A DNA stretch of 64,000 nucleotides, from positions 7,501 to 71,500 of the forward strand of contig CAUYUJ010003959.1 of NCBI GenBank assembly GCA_963575745.1. Direction: 5' to 3'. This document shows positions 18,401 through 28,479 of this stretch, one piece after another. The notes beneath the pieces were generated by a model that did no database searches, was not told the origin of the DNA, and worked only from the letters and a program-made list of their open reading frames with translations. The stretch comes from Prorocentrum cordatum. Taxonomy: Eukaryota; Sar; Dinophyceae; Prorocentrales; Prorocentraceae. How positions within the stretch are numbered: position 1 is the stretch's first letter; each line of letters starts with the position of its first letter. Made by a program: the position numbers and the translations under genes.

Positions 18401-20943
18401 GCTCTCCACGGAAGCGCTTTGATTACTTCTGCCCCCACCCCGTCGGGTCCCGTGGCTTTTCCAGGGTTGAGTCGAGCTCGGGCCCGAAGGACCACCACCA
18501 TCGTGAGCGTCGCCTCCTGGGGTCTGGGGGACCCCTGGAGCTCCTCCCTGAGGCCCTGGACAATCTTGATCGACCGCAGACGCTCCTCCTCATCCTCGCA
18601 GACCTCCTTCAACTTCATCATCTCCTCCATCCACCTCTCCCTGTCCACGCTCTCCTCCCCCTCAATCTTCACCGCCTTCAAAGCTGCTTTACGTGGACGC
18701 TCCGCTTCCCATTCCAGCTTTGCTCGTTTGAATTTTCTGGCTTCCCGATCTCTTTTTCTGCGTAGAAGTCGATAGGCTAACGTCCCCCTCTCCGCCCTCC
18801 TCCGGTAGACCTGCACATCCAAGGACCGCAGCAATTCCGATCGTTCAGGGGCTCGAGCTGGGCGCTTCGGGGTACATTCTGTGGCCGACGCACACGAATA
18901 GATAACACTCTCTGCCTGACACATAAGTTGGCACGAAAATAGATTGGCATCCAACAACTGGCGACACGATCGACGAGCAGACAAGTTGAGTGGGTCCCAG
19001 CCTTTTAGGGTTCGAGAACGTCGTGAGAGATTCCGTCTCGCCAACTCCCTGGAAGCCACTCTCAGAGAAGCTCGAACAAGGGCATGATCTGATAATCTCA
19101 TCACGGCTCCCTGCTGCTGTCCTACGTACAGAAACTCAACCGAGCACCCCGACACCTGCGATCCATGAGGAACAAGGATGTAATCCAGCACTTCACGGCG
19201 GGACCCCTTCCGATAATCAAACCAAGTCGGCTTCCTAGCTCCAAAAGAATTCGAAGCACACATACGCTCCTGAACCAACCAATCCTCCACCTCCTGTCGC
19301 AAGCTCTCCACCTTCTCCTTCCTCTCCCGCTCCTTGGTCCCCGTGGCCTGGATCTGCACTACCTCCAAGCCTCCTCCCGAATAAACCTCCTCCTCATGCT
19401 GTAAGTGTGGCTGTATCTCAACATTCGCATCCATGGCAACAACAAGACGACAGAAACCGTAACGACGGCATACGTACTTTCTGAGCAAGCTCACCGACTG
19501 GAGTGCACAATGTGATATCTCCAGAAACTCGGGCTGGCTGGCATCAGGCAAGTACAATGAGACAAAGAGAATCCGTCCAGCAAGGATCGCGCACCACCTC
19601 TCTGAGGCCCACTGACCTCGAACACTATCAGCCCTCCGATAGAGTATCATAGCACGGCGATCCTCCGAGACGTGGTAGTACAGTCCCATTTTGACAAACC
19701 ATTGCGCCATAACGTCGATGTTCTGAGACTCCTGTACCCCCAGGAAATCCCAGCCTAGGTGTGCTCCGTAGACTACCCTCGCCAGAACACTATAAGCTTT
19801 GTCATCCTTCCTCCCAGCACGTTGAAGGTTGAGCGTGGCGAAGCGGACTTCCGTCGGCTCCGCCCGTCGGCGTCTCTGAGAAGCAGCCCTGGAGTCCGAG
19901 ACTAACTCCTCGAGCTCTGTCGCCGTCATGGTGATGCCGTGCCTCTGGGCGAAAGACGTCCAAGCTGCTGGGATAACTCGCCACTGCCCAGATCCCCCGA
20001 AGCTGGCCGCCTGATACTCGGCCAGCAAGCTCCGCTTCCCCTCAACGGGGTCAGAGTACATCGTGGACGGCGACTTTCCGTACCCAGTCGATCCTTTGAG
20101 GAAGATGGTGGGGTGCTTCCTGCTCCAGACACCATAAAATCGGCCAACTGCTTGATTGTGTGGGATCTTCTCGTCTGGGACCTCAGCACGAACTCTCAAA
20201 CGAGACATCTTCGACTTCACCTTGGTGTAAAAGGCGTGGTTGGGCGATGCGTCATCATTTATACGTGTGAGAGCGCGTTGTACAGCATAGACCACTTCAC
20301 TCCCTGTCCCAACCTTAAATCTAATCTTGATATTCCCCGTCATCGGTTTCGATCTGGCAAGTTTCTCAGAGCTGACCACATCCACTTGACCGTGTAACTG
20401 CTCGTTGTCCGCTTTCAAAAGACCCAGGGTGTTCTGGAGTAGTGTGCAGGCATCCGTATCGTCAATCATCGTAAGTTCCCTACTCGTGCGATTCGACCAG
20501 TCCTGGACCCATCCGTACAATTCCACATATGTAGGAGTAAATTTTGCCGTCGATGTTCGTCCTGCAAATCTCGGGGCTGCTATCGTAGAGTTAGAGGATC
20601 CAATCGAAGCAGTATCCTGGCTGGCCAGGGTCTCCAAGTTCTTAAGCCTAATCTCCTGCTCCTGCTGTTTCTTCTCAATGGCCGTGAGTTTCTCTGTCTG
20701 GACCCCGAGACGTTGATCCATACTACTAATACGCACGTCAGTGGCCACCGAGGCGGCCTTCGACTCGTCATGATTCTGAAAGGACATCTGCATGAACAAT
20801 CGCAAACTCTCATCTTTTTGAAGACTCAGAATTTTCTCTCTCATGGCCTTTTGATCACGAATGTCACCTCCCGTCTTGTCCACCTTCTCCTCCTCCTCCA
20901 TATCCGTCTTCATCCTCTTGCTACCCTGACCGTCAACCTCCAT
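15463..20943 (-). CDS. LINE-B polyprotein: endonuclease, reverse transcriptase, RNase H
   Basis: 1826 codons from ATG at 20943 to the stop at 15463. It would copy its own RNA into a nicked target. Residues ~1-370 are an ORF1-like region: acidic and basic start, a coiled coil at ~75-108, and a Walker-A-like GSTGYGKS near 285. Residues ~371-650 are an APE-type endonuclease (FATLNLQRAG, GVQES, MDANVE, DYILVP, LSDHALV). Residues ~815-1130 are reverse transcriptase (GKATGPDGV, motif A SADVKQAF ~962, LLYADN box ~1074). Residues ~1298-1418 are a dozen 10-residue repeats (GMGAVSSVTN type). The C-terminus is RNase H with its motifs permuted: TGDS ~1624, RESNTVAD ~1688, GSFDGG ~1728, TDAEL ~1801. Fusion of ORF1- and ORF2-like parts in one frame is unusual for LINEs with an APE nuclease. 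Active-site Asn in YADN is discussed in the findings. Confidence 0.9.
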   Translation of the reverse strand: MEVDGQGSKRMKTDMEEEEKVDKTGGDIRDQKAMREKILSLQKDESLRLFMQMSFQNHDESKAASVATDVRISSMDQRLGVQTEKLTAIEKKQQEQEIRLKNLETLASQDTASIGSSNSTIAAPRFAGRTSTAKFTPTYVELYGWVQDWSNRTSRELTMIDDTDACTLLQNTLGLLKADNEQLHGQVDVVSSEKLARSKPMTGNIKIRFKVGTGSEVVYAVQRALTRINDDASPNHAFYTKVKSKMSRLRVRAEVPDEKIPHNQAVGRFYGVWSRKHPTIFLKGSTGYGKSPSTMYSDPVEGKRSLLAEYQAASFGGSGQWRVIPAAWTSFAQRHGITMTATELEELVSDSRAASQRRRRAEPTEVRFATLNLQRAGRKDDKAYSVLARVVYGAHLGWDFLGVQESQNIDVMAQWFVKMGLYYHVSEDRRAMILYRRADSVRGQWASERWCAILAGRILFVSLYLPDASQPEFLEISHCALQSVSLLRKYVCRRYGFCRLVVAMDANVEIQPHLQHEEEVYSGGGLEVVQIQATGTKERERKEKVESLRQEVEDWLVQERMCASNSFGARKPTWFDYRKGSRREVLDYILVPHGSQVSGCSVEFLYVGQQQGAVMRLSDHALVRASLRVASRELARRNLSRRSRTLKGWDPLNLSARRSCRQLLDANLFSCQLMCQAESVIYSCASATECTPKRPARAPERSELLRSLDVQVYRRRAERGTLAYRLLRRKRDREARKFKRAKLEWEAERPRKAALKAVKIEGEESVDRERWMEEMMKLKEVCEDEEERLRSIKIVQGLREELQGSPRPQEATLTMVVVLRARARLNPGKATGPDGVGAEVIKALPWRAVRTIKRLFCDILRGIVVPPSSWHQTLTTLLPKSYPICDVSDTRRISVESIFKKWYSTCLSIMLEPYCLQAGTHASLFGFVPKRSCTEIFAGLKAAAQHASQWGKDRRLVLGSADVKQAFQNTKISTVKRAFDVLSIPPWLQYGVLVPMPCEVTSLLFQGLQLPNVGIDTHIRTGGNDSPSLWNLIVVAMWAPLFKLWDEQGIGFHCLDPNSVGEVSASVPVHHLLYADNIFILGSSEEEFRRQVGDMTETLRGWGFEWKIESLEVAFIGFSEKPKHPILVRVQDQMVPFKVVDEMNVLGNSIYCSYREAHQDLRRRIGAARRAFHAHAAYFRSKAVPFSAKCRSYITRVQSILIYGSQGISWDRDSLQSLNVFEGNCLYQMTSPQKPASESWVVWKPARLRIARRMFFEAKCQSAVQRVLYSLWQLGADIASYFGANVDSGYQIPESELSPGMVAGSSVTNGMVEVSSVTNGMGAVSSVTSGMGAVSSDTNGMGVVSSDMHGMVSPVTSGMGVVSSVTNGMVGVSSVTSGMGAAPAVTNGMGAVFSDTNGMGAVSSDMHGMVSSAMPSDRASSSRDIEVPCERGGPRDSPRPPPKRRRVAVPGPGQQTVYPRAHRDARRLLMCCTPRWEEKRTLESKYLRSQWKWKEASKLTRLGSTKGQATGEHPWCFMFQTIFPSFVNLEDRWWRACSFSYSDFVQYCRQFLEACTLGSLFDLFVVRGGTGGRGDYIKERGEEMLARPLSAKESEKLAQRLASNNEQEPTWDLSDDGIGLELTGDSLLICNWINGLWKVEGGEGGDGASYRRRVANIISLLEELEEEGIRPPSWGNDFIRHIYRESNTVADELTHLAREGQIFRELFHHHIFRPDVQDNFRVIGLRGSFDGGVCAQGVGVGWFLQIGYIPRFHDPYPDPEHRDKRARVVSLFPQASSPCPIIWEVVGRCAQALPSHSSITDAELSGLEGLLRAAAQVAQDLQLQRD
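16690..17050 (-). repeat. In-frame 30-bp minisatellite within LINE-B
   Basis: About twelve units, mostly 30 bp (one of 24 bp), encode GM(G/V)xVSS(V/D)(T/M)(N/S/H) repeats between RT and RNase H. Units fall into V-T-N, D-T-N and D-M-H types in a partly regular order, indicating duplication of multi-unit blocks. Confidence 0.9.
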
Positions 20944-21498
20944 TTCTTCTGGAAAGAACTGGCGAAACGACCCTTCTTGAACTTACAGAAACACCAAGAA
21001 CGACGCGAGTAGTGTCGATAAGGTCGAGAACGACGAAATATGCAACACTCTAAGCGACAGTAATCCTCCCAGTAGAAGTCTTCCAGATCTGCAAAGAATC
21101 GATCCCAAACACAGCTGGGCTCTCCGAGAGGATATAAGACGTTCCACCCTCCTGCTGGCTCTCCGAAGCTGTTCGTGACTGCACAGAACGATACAACAAT
21201 ACTCAACTCGCACACGTGGAATGAATAATGGACGAGAGCAAAAAATGGAAGAAGGCACGCTCCCAAGAACAAAAGCAGATGCAGACGTATGCGTGCTCCA
21301 CTCGTACCAGCAGGGCGTTGCCTCCCAGTAACCAGTTCAATCAGGAGCCTGATGCCAGCAGAGGGGCCGCAGGCTGTCCAAGATGTATGCGAAAGAGTGC
21401 ACAGTATGTGGAACCCAACTCCCTACTGCACAATGCAGCTCGAGAGAGCCCCCCGGCGGGACAAGGCCGAGGGAGAGCGGGAGGTAAGCTCCGCTTCC
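20944..21498 (-). promoter_or_regulatory. LINE-B 5' untranslated leader
   Basis: About 550 bases between the 5' boundary and the ATG. It probably holds the internal promoter needed by a full-length LINE, but I see no recognisable core motif. Short open frames here (for example 21272-20910) show no known domain. Confidence 0.45.
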
Positions 21499-21535
21499 TC
21501 AACCTTTGTTACCGCCGGGGGACTCGTAGAGCTTC
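21499..21535 (+). repeat. Right half of hairpin H13
   Basis: TCAACCTTTGTTACCGCCGG.. then ACTCGTAGAGCTTCC; starts with the 7-bp target duplication of LINE-B. Confidence 0.92.
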
Positions 21536-22404
21536 CTGACAATATATAATGTCGAAAAAAATGCAGAGAACGAATAGTTGTTCAGCCCAAGCGATTTCAG
21601 ACCTTTAGATGCAACAGCCGAACGCCCCTGATGTTGGATTGTCTTCTATACGAGCTCTGTAGCTTTCCTACAGCCCGAGTTACGTGCGTAAATCGACAGC
21701 ACCTCTCAAGATGACTAGAACAATACGAATAGTTCGGCAAACGTAGCTCGAGTATCAGACCGAGTTCAGGCCTCTGAATGCAATAGTCGAACGCGTCTGA
21801 TGTCTCCAACCGATTCCTGTAATTACCAGCCCTGCAGCCCCCCTACAGCCCGAGTTAAGTGCAGAAACCGACAGCACCTCTCAGGATGACTCGAACAATA
21901 CGAATAGTTCCGCGGACCTAGCTCGGGCAGCAGACCCAGTTCCGAGCTCTGGATTCGACAGACGGACGCGCCTTATGTCTTCGAGACGATTCCTGAGATT
22001 ACCAGCCCTGTAGCCCGCCTATAGCCTGAGTTAAGTACAGAAAACCGACAACATCTCTCAAGATGACTCGAACAATACAAATAGTTTTACGATTCTAGAT
22101 CAGGCAGCAGACCGAGTTCAGAGCTCTGGATTCAAGAGACAACGCGACTGATATTCTGAGTCGGTTTCTGTAAACATCAGCTCTGTAGCTGTCATATAAC
22201 TCGAGTTAACTACAAAAAACCGAGAGCGCCTGTTAAGATGACTCGAATAATACGAATAGGTTTGCGACCTAGCCCGGCTAGCAGACCGAGTTCAGACCTC
22301 TAGATTCAACAAGTGAACGCGCCTGATCATTCTGAATCGATTAGCTGTGCTTACCAGCTCTCTAGCTGTCCTAAAGCTCGAGTTATCCTCAGAAAACCGT
22401 CACC

Positions 22405-22616
22405 GCGTGTCAAGATGAGCCGAAAAGGCCGATCCCGCTGCAGTGCTTTTTGGCAGTAATATCTACCCGATCGATCTGGAATCAAGACGGCGAGCGGGAA
22501 TGAGATCGAATATCACGGGAATAAATACTAGAGCTCAAACGAATGGTTGAATTTCGAGAACAAAACTTTCAACCGACCAAAAGTCAGCAAAAGGTCCGTC
22601 GAGATTTTTCTTGCCA
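22405..22616 (+). repeat. T module
   Basis: Ends directly at hairpin H14 after CTTGCCA; lacks the GGAAGCTCTACGAGT end. Confidence 0.75.
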
Positions 22617-22674
22617 ACTGGGAAACGGCGGTAAACCGTCAACCAGGTTACCGCCGGGGGACTCGTAGAGCTCT
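22617..22674 (+). repeat. Hairpin repeat copy H14
   Basis: GTAA/TTAC stem, loop AACCAGG, S3 tail (CTCTTTTCTTACACGGCG). Confidence 0.88.
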
Positions 22675-22928
22675 TTTCTTACACGGCGCTCCTCGGTAAG
22701 CATCAAGAAAGCGTCTAGAGCAAGACCTGAGAAACTCGAAAAATCACGTTTTTCTGTTTTTATCCAACGTCGGTTCCCCCAAGTGTTTTGATAGTAATAC
22801 TGCACCTACGGACCTGAAAATTTTACTGGCAGGCGCGCCTTAACCCACTACAGGTGCGAAAAATCTGCTTTCTCAAAATGAGTTGTCAAATATCTTTCAA
22901 ATAATCGCAAAACCACCCAAAAGTTATC
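22675..22928 (+). repeat. S3 module
   Basis: CTCCTCGGTAAGCATCAAGAAAG, CACGTTTTTCTGTTTTTATCC, CTGCACCTACGGACCTGAAAAT and TAACCCACTACAGGTGCG, leading to hairpin H15. Confidence 0.75.
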
Positions 22929-22987
22929 ACTGGGCGCCGGCGGTAAACCGTCAACCTTTCTTACCGCCGGGGGACTCGTAGAGCTTC
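22929..22987 (+). repeat. Hairpin repeat copy H15
   Basis: GTAA/TTAC stem, loop AACCTTTC, S1 tail (CTTCCTGACAATATATAATG) opening a satellite block. Confidence 0.9.
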
Positions 22988-23869
22988 CTGACAATATATA
23001 ATGCCGAAAAAGATTGCAGAGAACGAATAGTTTTTCAGCCCAAACGATTTCAGACCTCTCGATGCAAGAGCCGAACGCCCCCGATGCTTCTGGATTGTCT
23101 TCTGTGCGAGTTCTCTGCTCTCCTACAGCCCGAGCAACGTGCGTAAATCGACAGCGCCTCTCAAGATAACTCGAACAATACGAATAGGCTGGCAAACCTA
23201 GCTCGAGTATCAGACCGAGTTCAGACCTCTGAATGCGACAGGCGGACTCGACTGATGTCTCTGAATCGATTCCTGTGATTCCCAGCCCTGCAGCCCCCCA
23301 ACAGCCAGAGTTAAGTGCAGAAAACCGACAGCACCTCTCAGGATGACTCAAACAATACGAATAGTTTCGCAGACCTAGTTCAGGCAACAGATCGAGTTCC
23401 AAGCTCTGGATTTGACAGAAGACGCGCCTGATGTCTCAAAATCGATTCCTGTGACTACCAGCACTGTAGCCGCCCTACAGCCCGAGTTAGGTACAGAAAA
23501 CCGACAGCACCTCTCAAGATGACTCATACAATACGAATAGTTTTCTGACTCTAGATCGGGCAGCAAACCAAGTTCAGAGCTCTGGATTGAACAGACGAAC
23601 GCGACTGATCATTTTTGAATCGGTTTCTGTAAGCATCAGCTCTGTAGCTGTCATATAGCTCGAGTTAAGCACAGAAAACCGAGAGCGCCTGTCAAGATGA
23701 CTCGAATAATACGAATAGGTTTGCGGACCTAGCTCGGCTAGCAGACCGAGTTCAGACCTCTGGGTGCAACATACGAACGCGCCTGATCATTCTGAATCGA
23801 TGAGGTGTGCTTACCAGCTCTGTAGCTGTCCTCTATCTCGAGTTAAGTCCAATATTCCAAGAGCGCGTA

Positions 23870-24148
23870 TCAAGATGACTCGAAACGGCCAATCCCGCCA
23901 GTGTGCTTTTTGGCAGTAAAAGGTACCCGATCGAGCTGAGATCAAGATGGCGAGCGGGAATAAGATCGAATATCACGGGAAAAAATACTAGAGCTCAAAC
24001 GAATTGAGGAATTTCGAGAACAAAATTTTCAACCGACCAAAAGTCACCAAAAGGTCCGTCGATATTCTTCTTGCCAACTAGCTGTCCAGCGCCCCGGAAT
24101 TACTCTTAAGCTTACAGCAATAACTTGCTAAGGGAAGCTCTACGAGTT
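23870..24148 (+). repeat. T module, complete copy
   Basis: Reference copy: ACTCGAAACGGCCAATCCCGCC at the start, AAGATGGCGAGCGGGAATAA at 23944-23963, GTCCGTCGATATTC, CTTAAGCTTACAGC, and the end GGAAGCTCTACGAGT at 24133-24147, which is the exact reverse complement of the tail that opens the next block. Confidence 0.85.
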
Positions 24149-24207
24149 ACTGGGCGCCGGCGGTAAACCGTCAACCTTTCTTACCGCCGGGGGACTCGTA
24201 GAGCTTC
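24133..24207 (+). repeat. Hairpin repeat copy H16 with full foldback arms
   Basis: Best example of the full foldback: outer arms GGAAGCTCTACGAGT and ACTCGTAGAGCTTCC are perfect 15-bp inverted repeats, inner arms GCCGGCGGTAA and TTACCGCCGG pair as well, and the loop holds CCGTCAACC. Confidence 0.92.
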
Positions 24208-25089
24208 CTGACAATGTACCATGTCAAAAACAAAAATTGCAGAGAACGTATAGTTTGTCAGTCCAAGCGATTTGAGACCTCTCGATGCAACAGCCGAACG
24301 CCCCCGATGCTTCTGGATTGTCTTCTGTACGAGCTCTGTAGCTCTCCTACAGCCCGAGTTGCGTGCGTAAATCGAGAGCACCTCCCAAGATGACTCGAAC
24401 AATAAGAATAATTTGGCAAACCTAGCTCGAGTATCAGACCGCGTTCAGACCTCTGGATGCGACAGGCGGACGCCTCTGATGCCTCCGAATCGATTCCTGT
24501 GATCACCAGCTCTGCAGCCCCCCTAGAGCCTGAGTTAAGTGCAGAAAACCGACAGCACCTCTCAAGATGACTCGAAGAATACGAATAGTTTCGCGGACCT
24601 AGTTCGGGCAGCAGACCGAGTTCCGAGCTCTGAATTCGACAGGCGGACGCCCCTGATGTCTCAAAATCGATTCCTGTGAACACCAGCACTGTAGCCGCCC
24701 TACAGCTCGAGTGAAACACAGAAAACCGACAGCATCTCTCAAGATGACTCGAACACTACGAATAGTTTCGCGATTCTAGATCGGGCAGCAGGCGGAGTTC
24801 AGAGCTCTGGATTCAAGAGACGAACGCGACTGATGATTCTGGATCGGTTTCTGTAAGTATCAGCTCTGTAGCTGTCATATAGCTCGAGTTAAGTGAGAAA
24901 ACCGAGAGCGCCTGTCAAGACGACTCGAACAATACGAATAGGTTTGCGGATATGGCTCGGCTTGCAGACCGAGTTCAGACCTCTGGATGCAACAGACGAA
25001 CGCGCCTGATCATTCTGAATCGATAAGGTGTGCTTACCAGCTCTACAGCTGTCCTCTATCTCGAGTTAAGCACAAAATACCGACAACGC

Positions 25090-25321
25090 GTATCAAGATG
25101 ACTCGAAACGGCCGATCCCGCCAGTGTGCTTTTTGGCAGTAAAAGGTACCCGATCGAGCTGAGATCAAGATGGCGAGCGGGAATAAGATCGAATATCACG
25201 GGAAAAAATACTACAGCTCAAACGAATTGAGAAATTCCGAGAACAAAATTTTCAACCGACCAAAAGTCACCAAAAGGTCCGTCGAGATTTTTCTTGCCAA
25301 CTAGCTCTCCAGCGCGCCGGA
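25090..25321 (+). repeat. T module
   Basis: Nearly identical to the copy at 23870 but cut at CAGCGCGCCGGA, where hairpin H17 begins. Confidence 0.8.
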
Positions 25322-25378
25322 ACTGGGCGCCGGCGGTAAACCGTCAACCAGGTTACCGCCGGGGACCTAGTAGAGCTC
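25322..25378 (+). repeat. Hairpin repeat copy H17
   Basis: GTAA/TTAC stem, loop AACCAGG, S3 tail. Confidence 0.88.
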
Positions 25379-26112
25379 TTTTCTTGCCCAGCTCCTCGGA
25401 ACACGTGAAGCAAGCTTAAGCGAGAGCCAAAAAAACTGGAAAAAATCGATCGCATACAAATAGTTTCGCGGACTTAGCTCGAGAAGCAGACTCTGTTCAG
25501 AGCTCTAGATGCTTCAGCCAAACGCCCTTGATGATTCTGTATCGGTTTCTGTGCGTACCACCTCTGTAGCTGTGCTACAGATAGAGTTAAGTGCAGAATA
25601 CCGACAGCGCCTCTAAAGAGAACTTGAGAAATACGAATAGCGTTGTGGACCTAGCTCGACTAGCAGAACGAGTTCAGGCCTCTCGATGCAACAGACGCAA
25701 GCGCCTGGTGATACTGAATCAGTTTATGTGCGCACCAGCTCTGTAGCTCCTCTGAATCTTGAGTTGAGTACAGAAAACCGGCATCACTGGTGAAGATGAC
25801 TTTTACGGACCTAGCTCGAGTAGCAGACAGACTTCAAGCCTCTGGATGTACCAGGCGAACGCGCCTGATCATTCTGAATCGGTTTCTGTAAGCATCAGCT
25901 CTGTAGCTCTCGAAATCTCGAGTTAAGTACAGAAAACCGTGAACGCGTGTCAAGATGACTCGGAACGCAGTTGGTTCCAGCAAGTCTTTTGATAGTAGTA
26001 TTGCAGCTACGGACCTGAGAATTTAACTGGCAGACGCGGCATAACCCATTACACGTGAGAAAAATACCGGTTCTCAAAATGAATTGTCAAATATCTTTCA
26101 AATCAAAGCAAA

Positions 26113-26171
26113 ACTGGGCGCCGGCGGTAAACCGTCAACCTTTCTTACCGCCGGGGACTCCTAGATCTTCC
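26113..26171 (+). repeat. Hairpin repeat copy H18
   Basis: GTAA/TTAC stem; tail mutated to CTCCTAGATCTTCC; S1 type. Confidence 0.88.
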
Positions 26172-26894
26172 TGACCATATATAATATCGAGAAACATTGC
26201 AGAGAATGAATAGTTTTTCAGCCTAAACGATTTCAGACCTCTCGATGCAACAGCCGAACGCCCCTCATGCTTCTGGATCGTTTTCTGTGCGCACGAGCTC
26301 CGTAGCTCTCCTATAGCCCGAGTTACGTGCGAAAATCGATAGCACCTCTCAAGATCACTCGAACAATACAAATAGTTTCGCGAATCTAGCTCGAGTATCA
26401 GACCGAGTTCAGACCTCTGAATGCAACAGGCGGACGCGCCTGATTCTCCGAATCGAGTCCTGTGATTACCAGCCCTGCAGCCCCCTTACAGCCCGAGGTA
26501 AGTACAGAAAACCGCTAGCATCTCTGAAGATGACTCGAACAATACGAATAGTTTCGCGGACCTTGCGGACCTAGCTCGGGCAGCACACCGAGTTCTGAGC
26601 TCTGGATTTGGCAGACGGACGCGCCTGATGTCTCCGAATCGATTCCTGTGAGTACGAGCCCTGTGGCCCCCCCCATACAGACCGAGTTAAGTGCAGAAAA
26701 CTGACAGCACCTCTCAAGATGACTCGAACAATACGAATAGTTTCGCGAATCTAGCTCAGGCAGCAGACCGAGTTCAGACCTCTAGATGAAACAGACGAAT
26801 GCGCCTCATGATTCGCAATCGATTTCTGTGGGAATGAGCTCCGTAGCTGCCCTGCAGCTCGAGTTAAGTACAAAATACCGACAACGCGTATCAA

Positions 26895-27119
26895 GATGAC
26901 TCGAAACAGCCGATCCCGCCGCGACGCTTTTTTGCAGAAATATTTACCCGATCGAGCTGAGATTAAGACAGCGACCGGGCAAAAGATCGAATATGGTCAG
27001 GAAAAATACTAGAGGTCAAACGAATTGTTTAATTTCGAAAACAAAATTTTCAACCGACCAAAAGTCACCAAAAGGTCCGTCGAGATTTTTCTTCCCAACT
27101 AGCTCTCCAGCGCGCCAGA
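26895..27119 (+). repeat. T module
   Basis: The ATG segment is mutated (AAGACAGCGACCGGGCAAAA). Confidence 0.75.
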
Positions 27120-27179
27120 ACTGGGCGCCGGCGGTAAACCGTCAACCTTTGTTACCGCCGGGGGACTCGTAGAGCTTCC
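27120..27179 (+). repeat. Hairpin repeat copy H19
   Basis: GTAA/TTAC stem, loop AACCTTTG, S1 tail. Confidence 0.9.
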
Positions 27180-27894
27180 TGACCATATATAATGTCGAAA
27201 AAAATTGCAGAGAACGAATAGTTTTTCAGCCCGAGCGATTTCACTCAGACCGAGTTCAAACCTCTGAATGCGACAGGCAGACGCGCCTGATGTCTTCAAA
27301 TCGATTCCTGTGATTACCAGCCCTGTAGCCCCCCTACAGCCCGAGTTGAGTGCAGAAAACCGACAGCATTTCTCAGGATGACTCGAACAATATGAATAAC
27401 TTCGCGGACCTAGCTCGGGCAGCAAACCGAGATCCGAGCTCTGGGATCGACAATCGGACGCGCCTGATGTCTCCGAATCGATTTCTGTGAGCACCAGCCT
27501 TGTAGCCCCCCCACAGCCCGAGTTCAGTGCAGAAAACCGACAGCATCTCTCAAGATGACTCGAACAACACGAAAAGTTTCGCGGACCTAGCTCGGGCAGG
27601 AGACCGAGTTCCGAGCTCTCGATTCGACAGGCGGGCGCGTCTCTAAATCGAACCCTGTGATTACCAGCCCTGCAGCCCCCCTATAGCCCGAGTTAAATAC
27701 AAAAAACTGACAGCACCTCTCAAGATGACTCGAACAATACGAATAGTTTCGCGAACCTAGCTCGGGCAGCAGCCCGAGTTCAGAGCTCTGGATTCAACAG
27801 ATAAACGCGCCTGATGTTTCTGAAGCCGTTTCTGTAAGTATGAGCTCTGTAGCTGTCCTATAGCTCGAGTTATGTTCAGAAAACCGTCACCGCG

Positions 27895-28175
27895 TGTCAA
27901 GATGACCCGAAACGGCCGATCCCGCCACAGTGCTTTTTGGCAGTAAAAGGTACCCGATCGAGCTGAGATCAAGATGGCGAGCGGGAATAAGATCGAATAT
28001 CACGGGAAAAAATACTAGAGCTCTAACGAACGTTCAAATTTCGAGAACATAATTTTCAACTGAGCAAAAGTCATCAAAAGTTCCGTCGAGATTTTTCGAG
28101 CCAACTAGCCCGCCAGCGCGTCCGGACTACTCTTAAGCTTCCAGCTGCTAGCTTAGGGAAGCTCTACGATGCATT
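27895..28175 (+). repeat. T module
   Basis: Ends TTAGGGAAGCTCTACGATGCATT, the foldback arm with an altered last part. Confidence 0.8.
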
Positions 28176-28233
28176 ACTGGCGCCGGCGGTGAACCGTCAA
28201 CCTAGTCACCGCCGGGAACCTCAGAGAGCTTCT
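28176..28233 (+). repeat. Hairpin repeat copy H20
   Basis: GTGA/TCAC stem type inside the S1-rich array; S2 tail (CTTCTTGCACGCG). The following 180 bp is S2-type DNA up to H21. Confidence 0.88.
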
Positions 28234-28419
28234 TGCACGCGTAAGAATGGTCAGATTCCAAGCAGACTGCTTCTCAGAGCATTTGCTGAGATAGAGAGCT
28301 GAGATGCTTGCAGCTAAGACTGTCTCGGAAGAGCTGAGATGCTTGCAGGGTAAAGTTAAGATACCAATGCTTGGAGTAAAAATCTGCTTTCTTAAAATGA
28401 ATTGTCAAATATCTTTTGA

Positions 28420-28479
28420 ACTGGGCGCCGGCGGTAAACCGTCAACCTTTGTTACCGCCGGGGGACTCGCAGAGCTTCC
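28420..28479 (+). repeat. Hairpin repeat copy H21
   Basis: GTAA/TTAC stem, loop AACCTTTG, S1 tail. Confidence 0.9.

Larger units (their letters stand above)
15394..21498 (-). mobile_element. LINE-B: full-length non-LTR retrotransposon
   Basis: A 6.1-kb minus-strand element flanked by the 7-bp duplication TCAACCT. From 5' to 3' it has an untranslated leader (21498-20944), one long frame (20943-15463), and a short 3' UTR ending in a run of C followed by poly(A) (15394-15420, read as T then G on the plus strand). It lies within the loop of a hairpin repeat, whose right half resumes at 21499. The frame is uninterrupted, and LINE-C is nearly identical over 2.8 kb. Both facts suggest recent activity. 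Confidence 0.9.
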
